From: Enterococcus termitis
GTDB taxonomy: Bacteria > Bacillota > Bacilli > Lactobacillales > Enterococcaceae
Length of the DNA: 64,000 bases
Reading direction: 5' to 3'
Assembly: GCF_001730305.1 (NCBI RefSeq)
Contig: NZ_MIJY01000012.1
Coordinates: 62,001-126,000, forward strand
Part shown: piece by piece, positions 26,334 to 35,774 of the stretch
Position numbering within the stretch: the stretch's first letter is position 1
Layout: the number at the start of each line of letters is the position of its first letter
The notes under the pieces: model-generated
Told to the model about the DNA's origin: nothing
The model's database searches: none
Seen by the model: only the letters and a program-made list of their open reading frames with translations
Program-made: the position numbers and the translations under genes

Positions 26334-27296
26334 CTATTTCAATGCTTTTTGTACATCTTCAATCATCAAGTGCGTAGACTCTAACCCACCACCGCTTAAA
26401 TACCAAACGTCTGGTTGTAGAGAAACCACTTTACCGTTTTTACCAGCGTTTGTTTGTTTCACTAACTCGTTATCCGCTACATTATCATTTGTATCATCGC
26501 CGCCGATTGCTTTCGTACGATCAACCACAAATAAAATATCTGGATTTTGCTCTAATACATATTCATAAGAAACGCTTTGTCCATGGGTTGAGGCCTCGAT
26601 TGCATCGTCTGCTTGTTTAAAGCCAAACGTATCATGTACAATACCAAAACGAGAGCCTGTTCCGTAAGCAGATAATTGACCTTCATTCACTAAAACAACT
26701 AATGCTTTTTCATCACTTGCTTCTGCTTTTTCTTTCACATCAGCGATTTCTTTTTCTAAGTCTGCAATTTTTTTATCAGCTTCCTCTTTTTTATCAAAGA
26801 TTTCTGCTAATGTTTGGATGTTTTTCTTCGTAGAATTCCATGTATCTTTTGCATCTACAGATAGATAAATCGTCGGTGCGATTTTGCTTAGTTTATCTTG
26901 AAAATCTTGTTGGCGACCAGAAATAATGATTAAATCTGGTTTGATTTGATTGATTTTCTCTAAATCTGGTTCTTTGATTCCTCCAGCTGATTCTACTTTT
27001 TTATAATCCGCTAAATAGGCTGGCAGGTTTTTAGTTGGTGCACCAACTACTGTTTCACCCACACCTAACGCATCCAGCGTATCTAATGAACCATTATCAA
27101 AGACAACAACTTTTTCTGGATTTTTAGGAACTTCAACCGAACCGTTTGAATCTTCTATCGTAATAGTTGTTTCTGCCGCACTTGATTCTTTCGCAGAAGA
27201 ACCATCTGTTGCATTTTTACTATTGTTTCCACAAGCTCCTAACGTAAGTAATGCGATCATTGATACTGTAGCCACTGCTAAAAATTTCTTTTTCAT
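26334..27296 (-). CDS. Siderophore-binding lipoprotein (YclQ/FatB/CeuE family)
   Basis: A 320-residue class III substrate-binding lipoprotein. The lipobox LTLGAC places the lipid anchor at Cys22, followed by a Ser/Ala-rich linker. TITIEDSNGSVEVPKNPEKV begins the receptor domain, and INQIKPDLIIISGRQQDFQD near residue 115 is a strong YclQ/CeuE feature. Relatives bind ferric catecholates such as petrobactin or its breakdown products. It lies 223 bases below the ATPase gene, separated by a hairpin repeat, and ends the Fur-linked operon. Specificity is inferred from family. Confidence 0.88.
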   Translation of the reverse strand: MKKKFLAVATVSMIALLTLGACGNNSKNATDGSSAKESSAAETTITIEDSNGSVEVPKNPEKVVVFDNGSLDTLDALGVGETVVGAPTKNLPAYLADYKKVESAGGIKEPDLEKINQIKPDLIIISGRQQDFQDKLSKIAPTIYLSVDAKDTWNSTKKNIQTLAEIFDKKEEADKKIADLEKEIADVKEKAEASDEKALVVLVNEGQLSAYGTGSRFGIVHDTFGFKQADDAIEASTHGQSVSYEYVLEQNPDILFVVDRTKAIGGDDTNDNVADNELVKQTNAGKNGKVVSLQPDVWYLSGGGLESTHLMIEDVQKALK

Positions 27297-27359
27297 TTTA
27301 TTTCCCCCAGTTTCATTAATGTTTTTAAATTTTTTCTACAATAGATTAATTTTTTTCTG

Positions 27360-27519
27360 CTAATTTGCTCAAAGACTGAACGAACGTGTTGCGCTTTTCT
27401 TTGATCTAGCTTCGAGCATTAGCTCTTTCGGCAAATAGACAAAATCTTTTCAAAGGTAGAGAACACCTTTGAACGATTTTCCTAATTTGCTCAAGAGCTG
27501 AACAATGCTCTCAGCTTTT
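27360..27519 (-). repeat. Covarying hairpin repeat (one full unit plus a fragment) inside the siderophore operon
   Basis: A full unit spans 27405-27519 and a fragment 27360-27404, read on the minus strand. Outer arms GAGCATT...CAGCTCTT and AAGAGCTAATGCTC pair, the middle AAATTAGG pairs with CTATTT, and the tip is TTCAAAGGT...ACCTTTGAA. The unit begins at the stop codon of the ATPase gene. It shares its design but not its arm sequence with units at 30.2, 40.3 and 53.5 kb. Confidence 0.75.
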
Positions 27520-28278
27520 CTAGCTAAAATACATACAAAAGCGTTTGCCTTCGATCTCGCAAATTCGAATATTCATGTCATAAAGTTTGTTCAATGTTTC
27601 TGATTGGATCACTTCGTCTGTCGTTCCATGAGTAAAGAGTCGACCGTCTTTCATTGCGACGATTTCATCTGCATAACTAGCAGCGAAATTGATATCATGA
27701 AGAACAATTACGACAGTTTTACCAAATTCATCTACTAAGCGACGTAATGTCTGCATCATTTGAACAGCGAAGTTCATATCCAAATTATTCAATGGTTCGT
27801 CCAGCAAAATATAATCTGTATCTTGCGCCAAAACCATCGCAATGTATACACGCTGTAATTGTCCGCCAGATAAGGTATCGATCAGTTCATCTGCCAAATC
27901 GATTAAGCCCAGATTTTTCATAGCTTCTTCGACTTTCTCGTGATCCTCTTTTTTCAAGCGACCTTTGCTATATGGAAAACGCCCAAAATTGACCAGCTCT
28001 CTGACAGTGATTTTCAAATTGATCCCGTTTGTTTGCTTCAAAATCGATAATTTTTTTGATAGTTCACTTTGTTTCCACGTTTTCACTTCATTGTGGTCTA
28101 AATAGATTTCCCCTGTATCTTTAGGAATCAAGCGGCTCATCATCGAAAGCAGGGTACTTTTGCCTGCCCCGTTCGGACCAATAAAAGCGGTCAGTTTTTG
28201 TTCTGTAATCGGTAATTGAACTTCTGAAACAACAATCTTTTCACCATATCTTTTTGAAACATTTTTGATTTCGATCAT
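27520..28278 (-). CDS. Siderophore ABC transporter ATPase (YclP/FatE-like)
   Basis: A 252-residue FepC-type ATPase. Walker A is GPNGAGKST at residues 33-41, the signature LSGGQLQRVYIAMVLAQ near 133 and Walker B YILLDEPLNNLD near 153. It powers ferric-siderophore import through the two permeases encoded immediately upstream, with which it overlaps by four bases. The small size and the Leu/Asn Walker B context fit the YclP/CeuD group. Confidence 0.9.
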   Translation of the reverse strand: MIEIKNVSKRYGEKIVVSEVQLPITEQKLTAFIGPNGAGKSTLLSMMSRLIPKDTGEIYLDHNEVKTWKQSELSKKLSILKQTNGINLKITVRELVNFGRFPYSKGRLKKEDHEKVEEAMKNLGLIDLADELIDTLSGGQLQRVYIAMVLAQDTDYILLDEPLNNLDMNFAVQMMQTLRRLVDEFGKTVVIVLHDINFAASYADEIVAMKDGRLFTHGTTDEVIQSETLNKLYDMNIRICEIEGKRFCMYFS

Positions 28279-29243
28279 CCGCGCTGCTTCCTTTCACTAA
28301 TAATTTTTCCAACAAAATACATTCCGCCGCCAAACTCGATTACAATACTCAATGTTGTGTTCAACTGGAAAACCTGCTCAACTAAAAATTGACCTAAAAC
28401 TAATAATAAAATCGACAGTAAACTACCGCCCAGAAACAACGCACGATGTCGGTAAGTCCCCATTAGCTGATAGCTCATATTCGCCACGATAAATCCCAAA
28501 AATGTCACCGGACCGACCAAAGCCGTCGATAAACCGATCAATCCACTGATAACAGTCAATAAGATAAACTGAAATCGAGGAACATTGATTCCTAAACTAG
28601 TGGCTTGCTCGTTTCCTAAATGCAAAACATCTAATGCATGACTTTTTATCCACAAAAAACCAACTAAAAGCGTAATCAAAATACCGGCAATCACTAAGTG
28701 CTGACTATTCACATTTCCAAAACTAGCAAATAATTTACCTTGTAGTAAATCATATTCATTCGGGTCCATCACAACTTGCAGGAACGTACTGATACTATTA
28801 AAAAAAGTACCTAAAATAATACCGATCATCAGCAATAGAAATAGATCATTTCCACCTTTTTTTAATAGGAAACGAGATAGCATGATGCTTGCGCCGACCA
28901 TCAACAAAACATTTAAAACAAAGGTGGCAATCGTTTCATTACCTAGTAACTGCTGGCCGCCTAAAATGAAGAACAGCAATGTTTGAATAAACACGTACAG
29001 CGAGTCCAGCCCTAAAATATTCGGTGTCAAGAAATGATTTTGCGTCATAGTTTGAAAACTAATCGTAGAAAATGTCGCAGCTACACCAACAAATACAAAA
29101 GCCAGTAATTTTTTCCCTCTAAGTTCTAAAGCAAACGCCCAATTCCCATAGGTTTTATAGGATAGATACAATGCGCAAACTGCAATTACGGCGATCAACA
29201 ATAAGATGATTTTTACCGCTGAGGATTGGAAGAATTTTTTCAT
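28275..29243 (-). CDS. Siderophore ABC transporter permease (YclO/FatC-like)
   Basis: A 322-residue FecCD-family permease with about nine hydrophobic segments; LVGPVTFLGFIVANMSYQL near residue 243 is the conserved cytoplasmic coupling region. It forms a heterodimer with the permease encoded upstream. It overlaps both neighbours by four bases (ATGA), a sign of tight translational coupling. Confidence 0.9.
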   Translation of the reverse strand: MKKFFQSSAVKIILLLIAVIAVCALYLSYKTYGNWAFALELRGKKLLAFVFVGVAATFSTISFQTMTQNHFLTPNILGLDSLYVFIQTLLFFILGGQQLLGNETIATFVLNVLLMVGASIMLSRFLLKKGGNDLFLLLMIGIILGTFFNSISTFLQVVMDPNEYDLLQGKLFASFGNVNSQHLVIAGILITLLVGFLWIKSHALDVLHLGNEQATSLGINVPRFQFILLTVISGLIGLSTALVGPVTFLGFIVANMSYQLMGTYRHRALFLGGSLLSILLLVLGQFLVEQVFQLNTTLSIVIEFGGGMYFVGKIISERKQRG

Positions 29244-30187
29244 GCTGTTTTCCTCCTCATCAGTAATGCAATAAAGATAAAGCTGCCTAATACGCCGACA
29301 ACAACGCTGACAGGAACCTCATACGGTGCAATTACTACACGAGCCAAGACATCACATGCCAGCAAGAAAATACTTCCGCCAACGGCTGTGATCGCGAGCG
29401 TATTTTTCATATGATCGCCGTAGCGCATCGAAACCAAATTAGGAACGATTACTCCTAAAAAGGGAATGTTTCCGACCATGATCAACACGACTGCACTGGA
29501 CAACGCAACAATTCCCAGCCCAAACAGCTGGATGCGCTGATAATTTATCCCTAGATTGGTTGCCATGTCTTCTCCCATGCCGACAACGGTAAATCGATAA
29601 GCAAAAAGATAGGTCACAAATAATAGAGGAATCGTCAGATACAACAATTCATAGTTGCCTTTCATTACTGTGGAGAAATTTCCCTGCAGCCACGAAGACA
29701 TATTTTGAACTAGCTGGAACTGATACGCAAAAAAGGTCGCCACTGATCCGATGATATTACCAAACATCACACCGATCAACGGAATCATCACTTGATTCTT
29801 TGCGGGTAAAAATCGTGTTAAATAAATAAACAACAACGTTCCGCCAAAGGCAAATAAAAAAGCAATGAATGACCTAAACAGCAAGGGGGCACTTGGGAAA
29901 AAGATCATCACAAACAAAATACCTAAACGTGCGCTATCCATCGTACCTGCCGTACTTGGAGAAACAAATTTGTTTTGCGTCAAATGCTGCATGATTAATC
30001 CGGAAATACTGATTGTACTGCCAGCAATCACTAAACTGACTGTTCGCGGTACTCTTGTTGTCAACAGCACCAACTGCTGTTGTGCATCCCACTGCATGAA
30101 TTGAGACACAGAAATATCTTTGACCCCGACAAAAATCGATGAAACAATTAACAGGAGTAAGAGAACAAATAAACCTATTTTTTTCAT
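29240..30187 (-). CDS. Siderophore ABC transporter permease (YclN/FatD-like)
   Basis: A 315-residue FecCD-family permease. TTRVPRTVSLVIAGSTISIS near residue 43 is the typical start of the FecCD core, and GNIPFLGVIVPNLVSMRYG near 235 the coupling loop. It is the first gene of the uptake operon. Upstream lie a tandem of hairpin repeats and then a Fur box with promoter. The start follows AGGAGAG. Confidence 0.9.
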   Translation of the reverse strand: MKKIGLFVLLLLLIVSSIFVGVKDISVSQFMQWDAQQQLVLLTTRVPRTVSLVIAGSTISISGLIMQHLTQNKFVSPSTAGTMDSARLGILFVMIFFPSAPLLFRSFIAFLFAFGGTLLFIYLTRFLPAKNQVMIPLIGVMFGNIIGSVATFFAYQFQLVQNMSSWLQGNFSTVMKGNYELLYLTIPLLFVTYLFAYRFTVVGMGEDMATNLGINYQRIQLFGLGIVALSSAVVLIMVGNIPFLGVIVPNLVSMRYGDHMKNTLAITAVGGSIFLLACDVLARVVIAPYEVPVSVVVGVLGSFIFIALLMRRKTA

Positions 30188-30204
30188 ATACTCTCTCCTA
30201 CTTT

Positions 30205-30516
30205 TTTATCTGAACTGATCACGTATATTCAGCTTTTCTTATTGTCTAGCTTCATATGCTAGCTCTTCGGAAAAAAGATAAACCTGCTAGTGCCTGAAAA
30301 TAGCACAATCATGTTTTCCTATTTTTCGGTCAGAGCTGATCAAGCATATTCAGCTTTCCTTATTGTCTAGCTTTATATACTAGCTCTTCGGAAAAAAGAT
30401 AAAACCTACTAGTGCCTCAAAGATGCATCATCATGTTTTCCTATTTTTCGGTCAGAGCTGATCACGTATATTCAGCTTTTCCGAAGAGTTAGCTTCATAC
30501 ACTAGTTTTTCTAATT
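30205..30516 (-). repeat. Tandem covarying hairpin repeats in the siderophore operon leader
   Basis: Two full units of about 120 nt plus partial ends, read on the minus strand, occupy the 5' leader between the Fur box and the first gene. Arms AATATAC...CAGCTCT against AGAGCTAGTATAT and AATATGC against GCATAT change together between the two copies. GAAAAATAGGAAAA and TTTATCTTTTTTCCG form the middle stem. The last partial unit ends at the ribosome site. Confidence 0.75.
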
Positions 30517-30571
30517 GAGAATGATTTTCATTCTTATTTATTAGTCTATGCGAAAGTCGCTAGAAAAGCAA
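30517..30571 (-). promoter_or_regulatory. Fur box and promoter of the siderophore operon
   Basis: GAGAATGATTTTCATTCTT at 30517-30535 is close to the classical 19-bp Fur box (inverted GAATGA). A possible promoter TTGCTT (30566-30571), 17 bases, TAGACT (30543-30548) lies just upstream on the minus strand, so Fur-Fe would sit over the start region. Iron repression is expected. Confidence 0.82.
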
Positions 30572-30682
30572 TACCTTTTTGCCATTTAAGCGTACTTTGA
30601 TGACAAGTAAATCCAGTTCTTTCAGGTATTCTATGCTATAATTTGGTATAAGACTACTGAATGAAAGCAGGTTTGATACTCT

Positions 30683-31129
30683 ATGGCGCAAGATGACTTA
30701 CAAAAACATTTGGATAATGCAATGTATGGCACCCCGCGGCTAAAACCAGAGGAACAGCAAAAATATATGGGCACATTCCGGGAACGCTGTTATTTAACCA
30801 TGACCATTGGACAAATGAAAGATGAAGAAAACAAAAAACATTTTTTAAGTGAAGCAGCCGCTCATCCAGATGCTACGGTTCTTTTAAACGGAGCAATAGA
30901 TATGGCTCTACAGGCCAACTATATAAAAACGATCAATGAACAACATATCTCTTTTACTGTAATAAATGATTTCGTTACGAATACACCAGATTCACTAGGA
31001 TTGATTTTAACGGCGAAAGAAGCAGTAAATATCGACATTATTGATATTGAACAAAAATACCCTAAAACAGCACCCACTGAAAAAAAAGATGCCCCTAAAA
31101 AAAGCTTTTGGCGCAACTTATTTAACTAA
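30683..31129 (+). CDS. YueI family protein (DUF1694)
   Basis: A 148-residue soluble protein of the YueI family, recognised by YGTPRLKPEEQQKYMGTFRE at residues 14-33 and the usual length. It has no signal peptide or membrane segment; the tail is Lys-rich. The function of the family is unknown. AAAGCAGG lies upstream of the ATG. It is followed after 18 bases by another small gene, probably in one transcript. Confidence 0.82.
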   Translation: MAQDDLQKHLDNAMYGTPRLKPEEQQKYMGTFRERCYLTMTIGQMKDEENKKHFLSEAAAHPDATVLLNGAIDMALQANYIKTINEQHISFTVINDFVTNTPDSLGLILTAKEAVNIDIIDIEQKYPKTAPTEKKDAPKKSFWRNLFN

Positions 31130-31147
31130 GGAGAGGAGTCTTTTAAA

Positions 31148-31555
31148 ATGGTAGAACAACAGTTACTGAAACAAGACTTAGCAAATGCCTTGAATACGCA
31201 CATCACTTTACTTAGAGAAGTTGAACAAATTGAGGAAGACCACATGGATGCTTTTACCTTTATGATGCGAAGCTTTGGTTTTATGCTGGAGCATGCACCT
31301 AAAGTCATGCTTGAAGAAGATGAAGAGGAACTGCATTATATGATGTTTCAATACTACAGTCTCCTTAATGAGCTGAAATACAATCTACTTTTAAACTACC
31401 CCTATGCTCGACTGCATGGAAAAACGTTGAACGAGATCGTTGCTGCCTTTCCAACAACATACGAACGTGAAATGAAACAATGGTGGGAAGATAGTACTGG
31501 TTTAGAAGTGGAAGAAACCAAACAAACTATTGCTATCAAAGAGCTGGAGTACTGA
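31148..31555 (+). CDS. Conserved small acidic protein, unknown function
   Basis: A 135-residue, mostly helical, acidic protein that I do not recognise with confidence. It is rich in Glu, Met and Tyr (for example LEEDEEELHYMMFQYYSLL) and has no membrane segment or known motif. Length and composition are loosely like YppE (DUF1798), but I would not assign it. AGGAGAGGAG upstream supports translation. It is downstream of yueI and closed by a terminator. Confidence 0.65.
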   Translation: MVEQQLLKQDLANALNTHITLLREVEQIEEDHMDAFTFMMRSFGFMLEHAPKVMLEEDEEELHYMMFQYYSLLNELKYNLLLNYPYARLHGKTLNEIVAAFPTTYEREMKQWWEDSTGLEVEETKQTIAIKELEY

Positions 31556-31604
31556 TAAATAGTGCGCTTAGCTTTTCATTTTAACCACTCAACCTATGAA
31601 TAAA

Positions 31605-31661
31605 AAGCTGTGACAGAAGCAACCTCTCTTTTCTCGAGATTCAACGCTTCTGTCACAGCTT
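31605..31661. terminator. Bidirectional terminator
   Basis: A perfect 16-bp stem (AAGCTGTGACAGAAGC / GCTTCTGTCACAGCTT) with T-rich right and A-rich left flanks, between converging transcripts of the small acidic protein and gshF. Confidence 0.88.
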
Positions 31662-31665
31662 ATTT

Positions 31666-33942
31666 TTATTCTTTTTCAAACACTTCCGGATACAATAGTT
31701 TCAGCGCATCCATCGTCAAATGACGCCCTTGTCCTGCATGAGGGTAAGTATGCATATGCATCGCCGGGTTGAAGTTTGCTTCGATAATACCGTAGGTTTT
31801 GCTATCTTTGCTGCCTTTGACTGATTTGTCTGGAATAATCAAATCAATACCGCAGATTTTCGCACCTATTGCCTGAACTGCCTCTATGGCAATCTGTTTA
31901 TAACTTTCATCGAAATCATCTGTGACGTCTATCGAATCGCCGCCTGTACTGATATTCGAGTTTTCACGTAAATAAACGATTTGATCTTTTTCGGGAACAG
32001 AAGTCACCAATAGATTTTGCTCCTTCAACATCAAACGTTCTACATCTCCAAGTTGAATGATCTCTAACGGTGAACGGTGATGTGTTCCTCTTAATGGATT
32101 GAGATTTTTCTCTGCCACTAAGGCTTCCACGGAACGAACTCCGTCACCCACAACGTTTGCCGGCACACGCAAAAGAATAGCTCGAACTTGATCATCGATC
32201 ACAAAGAAGCGATACTCTGTTCCTGGTAAAAACTCTTCAATCAGTACAGCAGAGTCTTCTTTAAACGCTAATTTTAGTGCTTCACTATAGTCAGCTAAAG
32301 AGGCTCCTTCTTTGAAGATCGTAATGCCTAACCCATAATTTGTTGTTTTCGGTTTAATCACAAACGCTTTTTCTGAATACTTCACATAGGCTTGTTCCGC
32401 TTGTTCAAGCGTGTCAAACTCATCACCTTCTGGAACAACAAAACCTGCATTCGCCAAAACTTTTTTCGTCACAGTTTTATTTTCCATGATCAACGGTACG
32501 ATATAGCTATCTTTACTGGTCATATTTGCATTTTTGACATATTCTACATGCCCTTTATGTTCAAGCTTCAAAAATTGTTCTTGCTCATCTAAAATTTGAA
32601 CCTCTATCCCTTTTTGAATGACATCAAATAAAAAGAGTTGTGTCGATAATTCCATCGTTCTGAACCCAGCTAGCTGGTAAGGACGTTCAAATGCCATGCC
32701 TTGATATTCTTTTCCAAAGACAATACCTAATTCATGATTTGAATTGCTTTCAATGATCGTCCACATTTTCCCTGCAATCGTTAAATCAGGTGTTCTTAAT
32801 TGTCCGCGATGAACTTCTAGTACTTTTTTGAAATTGAACAGACCTAAGGCTTCGATCATTTCATCCATTTCAGCAAAAATTCGGTCGCCTTCAGCTAGGA
32901 CATTCACTTGAGCAAATGGATGACCCAAAGCTACTTGTTCGTTCAACAAATCGCCTGTAGCAACCCAATCATTCGGTGTTTCCTTTTCATCGGTCCAAAG
33001 AAGAAACAGCATAAACAAATGGATAAATTCCAATGATTCTTCTTCTATCCCAAGAGGCGCAAAAGGATTCAGGTCTAAGTTTCTTAATTCGATATAACGA
33101 ATCCCTGTTTTCGGCAAATCAGACATTTGTTTGCCGCCACGCAATCTGACTGCGGAGTAGAACTCTTTTTCTTCTGATAAAATCCCATTTTCCACCATGC
33201 GATGAATGTCCTCAATATAACTTTGTAAAGATTCATACGAGACATTGACGTTCTCTTTGTTTTGATAACCGAATGCACTATTGCGAATACTTCTGACTGG
33301 CTCTTTTGGGTGATCTTCTTTTTCTGAAAAATAGCCAGTTTCGCTAACAGGAGACGCACCGAATAAATAAGTGATCAACCAACGATAGCGGAGATAGTTT
33401 CGTGATACTTTCATATATAAGATATTTTTAAACTCTTCGATGGTTTCGTACTCTTCCTGAATCGCAAATAATTGATGCACTAATTCGATTGCATATTCAA
33501 AATTGAAATGAATCCCACTAACCATTTGTTTACGTTTCCCATATTCTCGCGCCAAATATCGGCGATACAGAATTCCTTCAAATTGTTCGAGTTTTGCAAT
33601 CTTGATATCTTCATCTTTGACAGGCAACTTAGGCGGCATACTTAGTGGCCAAAGCATTTCTGTTTTATCCATCGAACGTAAAGCTACATCATGGATCGCA
33701 GCAAGATAACGCAGCATCTCGTTGATTGAATTCGCTACTGGTGTAATAAGTTCCATCTGAGTTTCACTAAAATCCGTTTGGATATATGGATGGTAAGATC
33801 TATTTCCCAACACTTCTGGATGATCAGTTTTTGCCAATGCACCATCAAATGTTGTACGTTGACTTTCTTTTTCTAATCCGAAACGCGCAGCCGTTATATA
33901 AGGGCGCACATTTTTTTTCTGTAACAACTCTTTAAATTTCAT
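31666..33942 (-). CDS. gshF: Bifunctional glutamate-cysteine ligase/glutathione synthetase
   Basis: A 758-residue fusion enzyme that makes glutathione from Glu, Cys and Gly in the cytoplasm. The N-terminal part (about 1-450) is a GshA-type ligase (FGLEKESQRTT near residue 20, QTDFSETQMELITP near 56). The C-terminal ATP-grasp domain (about 490-750) carries VIKPKTTNYGLGI and IEANFNPAMHMH. Start at 33942 with AAAGGG upstream; 11 in-frame codons before it lack a ribosome site. Such GshF fusions are typical of enterococci, streptococci and Listeria. It is monocistronic. Confidence 0.95.
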   Translation of the reverse strand: MKFKELLQKKNVRPYITAARFGLEKESQRTTFDGALAKTDHPEVLGNRSYHPYIQTDFSETQMELITPVANSINEMLRYLAAIHDVALRSMDKTEMLWPLSMPPKLPVKDEDIKIAKLEQFEGILYRRYLAREYGKRKQMVSGIHFNFEYAIELVHQLFAIQEEYETIEEFKNILYMKVSRNYLRYRWLITYLFGASPVSETGYFSEKEDHPKEPVRSIRNSAFGYQNKENVNVSYESLQSYIEDIHRMVENGILSEEKEFYSAVRLRGGKQMSDLPKTGIRYIELRNLDLNPFAPLGIEEESLEFIHLFMLFLLWTDEKETPNDWVATGDLLNEQVALGHPFAQVNVLAEGDRIFAEMDEMIEALGLFNFKKVLEVHRGQLRTPDLTIAGKMWTIIESNSNHELGIVFGKEYQGMAFERPYQLAGFRTMELSTQLFLFDVIQKGIEVQILDEQEQFLKLEHKGHVEYVKNANMTSKDSYIVPLIMENKTVTKKVLANAGFVVPEGDEFDTLEQAEQAYVKYSEKAFVIKPKTTNYGLGITIFKEGASLADYSEALKLAFKEDSAVLIEEFLPGTEYRFFVIDDQVRAILLRVPANVVGDGVRSVEALVAEKNLNPLRGTHHRSPLEIIQLGDVERLMLKEQNLLVTSVPEKDQIVYLRENSNISTGGDSIDVTDDFDESYKQIAIEAVQAIGAKICGIDLIIPDKSVKGSKDSKTYGIIEANFNPAMHMHTYPHAGQGRHLTMDALKLLYPEVFEKE

Positions 33943-34147
33943 ACTGTCCCTTTCTTCCCCGTAATTATTCATCACTACTCATTATATAAAAAAAGAGCGG
34001 TAAAAAGAATATTTACGCTTAATTTTGTCAAAAAGAAAAAAATTACCTTAAATTTCACTGATAGTAGTGGCTTAGCTATTTTAATTCTTTCCTCTGCAGC
34101 TGACTCATTGTATACTAAAAAAAATAAGTTAAAGCGAGGACATCTAC

Positions 34148-34642
34148 ATGACTAAACGAGCATTGATCGTTATCGATCTGCAAAAAGGCTTAAATCATTC
34201 CGGAACCGGATTGTTTCAACTAAATGATTTCCTGAAAGGAGTCAACCAACGAATTGCAGACTATCGCATGCATAAGCTGCCGATCATTTTTATTCAACAT
34301 GAAGATGACGAACTGATTCTTAACAGCCAAGACTGGCAATTATTTGATGAGCTAGATGCTCAAGACGAGGACATTTATATTGGAAAAACGCATGCTAACT
34401 CGTTTTTCAACACCTCTCTTAAACAATGTCTCGAAGACTTATCGGTTACAGAGCTTGAATTTTGCGGCGCTCAAACTGAATATTGTGTCGATACAACCAT
34501 TCGTATGGCACATGGCTTGGGCTACACAGGTTTTATGAAAAAAGGGCTCAGCACCACATTAAATAATGACTTACTTGGAGCGAAAACGATTATTCAACAT
34601 CATGAACAATTATGGAATAATCGCTTTTTGACTTTTATTTAA
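34148..34642 (+). CDS. Isochorismatase-family cysteine hydrolase
   Basis: A 164-residue hydrolase of the isochorismatase/nicotinamidase superfamily. Catalytic Asp10 lies in VIDLQKGL, a Lys near residue 80 in IGKTHANSF, and the nucleophile Cys is in GAQTEYCVDTTIRMAHGLGY (about residue 117). Many relatives hydrolyse amides such as nicotinamide or biuret; the substrate cannot be named here. AAGCGAGG precedes the ATG. Confidence 0.85.
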   Translation: MTKRALIVIDLQKGLNHSGTGLFQLNDFLKGVNQRIADYRMHKLPIIFIQHEDDELILNSQDWQLFDELDAQDEDIYIGKTHANSFFNTSLKQCLEDLSVTELEFCGAQTEYCVDTTIRMAHGLGYTGFMKKGLSTTLNNDLLGAKTIIQHHEQLWNNRFLTFI

Positions 34643-34834
34643 TGCATTTCGATGATTCTTTGTCTTGATTCATTTTAACATAATTGTCGGCTAAAAAATT
34701 AAAATTATCTCATGATATCTCTTAGTCATCGTGATAGTATAGCTAAGGGGTATTTGTTGAGCTATTTAATGATGAATGTATTTATCACTCAATTATATCG
34801 ATTTTACTATTTTAATGATGGAGGAATGTATAAA

Positions 34835-35713
34835 ATGAAATTTACGAAAAGACAAATTCAAGACACTCTTTACGTAACAATTGGCTCTTTTATTCTAGCT
34901 GTATCAATCAATTCAGTACTGCTTCCAAATAAAATCGTTGCTGGAGGCGCAAACGGAATCAGCGTAGTTATCAATCATCTTTTCGGCATCAGTCCTGCTT
35001 TGGTATTATATGCAATCAATTTACCACTGTTAATACTTTGCTTTTTATTGCTGGGGAAAGATGTGGGGATCAAAACCATTTATGGTAGTTTGATTTATCC
35101 ATTTTTTGTAGGGATCACAGCGAACTTTCCTGTATTGACCCATAACATTTTTCTAGCCACTCTCTTTGGAGGAATTTTAACTGGGATCGGGTTAGGTCTG
35201 GAATTCAGAGGGAATGCTTCGACTGGCGGAACAGCTATTATTTCTCAAATCGTCAATAAATATTTCAAAATCTCACTAGGGGTATCGATTCTCTTCGTGG
35301 ATGGTCTTGTGATTTTATCAGCGCTCTACGTATTTAACACAGATACGGTCTTATTCTCATTGATTTGTCTTTACATTATTGGTCGTGTGGTCGATATGGT
35401 TCAGGTCGGCTTTGTTCGTTCGAAAAATGTTCTGATCATTTCACCAAAATATATGGAAATCAAAGAAAAAATCTTGATTGATATGGACAAAGGACTAACC
35501 ATGATTCCAATCGAAGGCGGTTATCAACAAAATAAAAGTATGTTAATGATGACCGTGATCAGTGAAAAAGATTTTAGTCGCATCAAAGAAGATGTCCTTG
35601 CAATCGATGAAGAAGCCTTTATCGTTTCAATGAATGCAAGTGAAGTCTTTGGACGCGGTTTTAGCTTGAAGAAAATTGCGGAAGAATATGGGATTGAAAC
35701 GAATAACTTATAG
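34835..35713 (+). CDS. YitT/DUF2179 family membrane protein
   Basis: A 292-residue protein with an N-terminal bundle of about five membrane segments (YitT_membrane, roughly residues 10-200, including GGANGISVVINHLFGISPAL and GNASTGGTAIISQIVNK) and a cytoplasmic C-terminal DUF2179 domain. The start is chosen at 34835, nine bases after GGAGGA; the 41 upstream codons look like leader. Function is unknown for the family, although some members relate to ion or sporulation physiology. It ends in a strong terminator. Confidence 0.85.
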   Translation: MKFTKRQIQDTLYVTIGSFILAVSINSVLLPNKIVAGGANGISVVINHLFGISPALVLYAINLPLLILCFLLLGKDVGIKTIYGSLIYPFFVGITANFPVLTHNIFLATLFGGILTGIGLGLEFRGNASTGGTAIISQIVNKYFKISLGVSILFVDGLVILSALYVFNTDTVLFSLICLYIIGRVVDMVQVGFVRSKNVLIISPKYMEIKEKILIDMDKGLTMIPIEGGYQQNKSMLMMTVISEKDFSRIKEDVLAIDEEAFIVSMNASEVFGRGFSLKKIAEEYGIETNNL

Positions 35714-35718
35714 AAAAT

Positions 35719-35762
35719 AAAAGAGCAGCTTCGTGATGAAAATGTCACGAAGCTGCTCTTTT
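35719..35762. terminator. Bidirectional terminator
   Basis: AAAAGAGCAGCTTCGTGA pairs perfectly with TCACGAAGCTGCTCTTTT over an eight-base loop, between converging yitT-like and hxlR-like genes. Confidence 0.9.
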
Positions 35763-35774
35763 ATTTTATCCATT

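Noticed and set aside
34712-34834. N-terminal extension of the YitT-like protein
   Set aside because: The first 41 codons have no ribosome site and no family counterpart; GGAGGA precedes the ATG at 34835.
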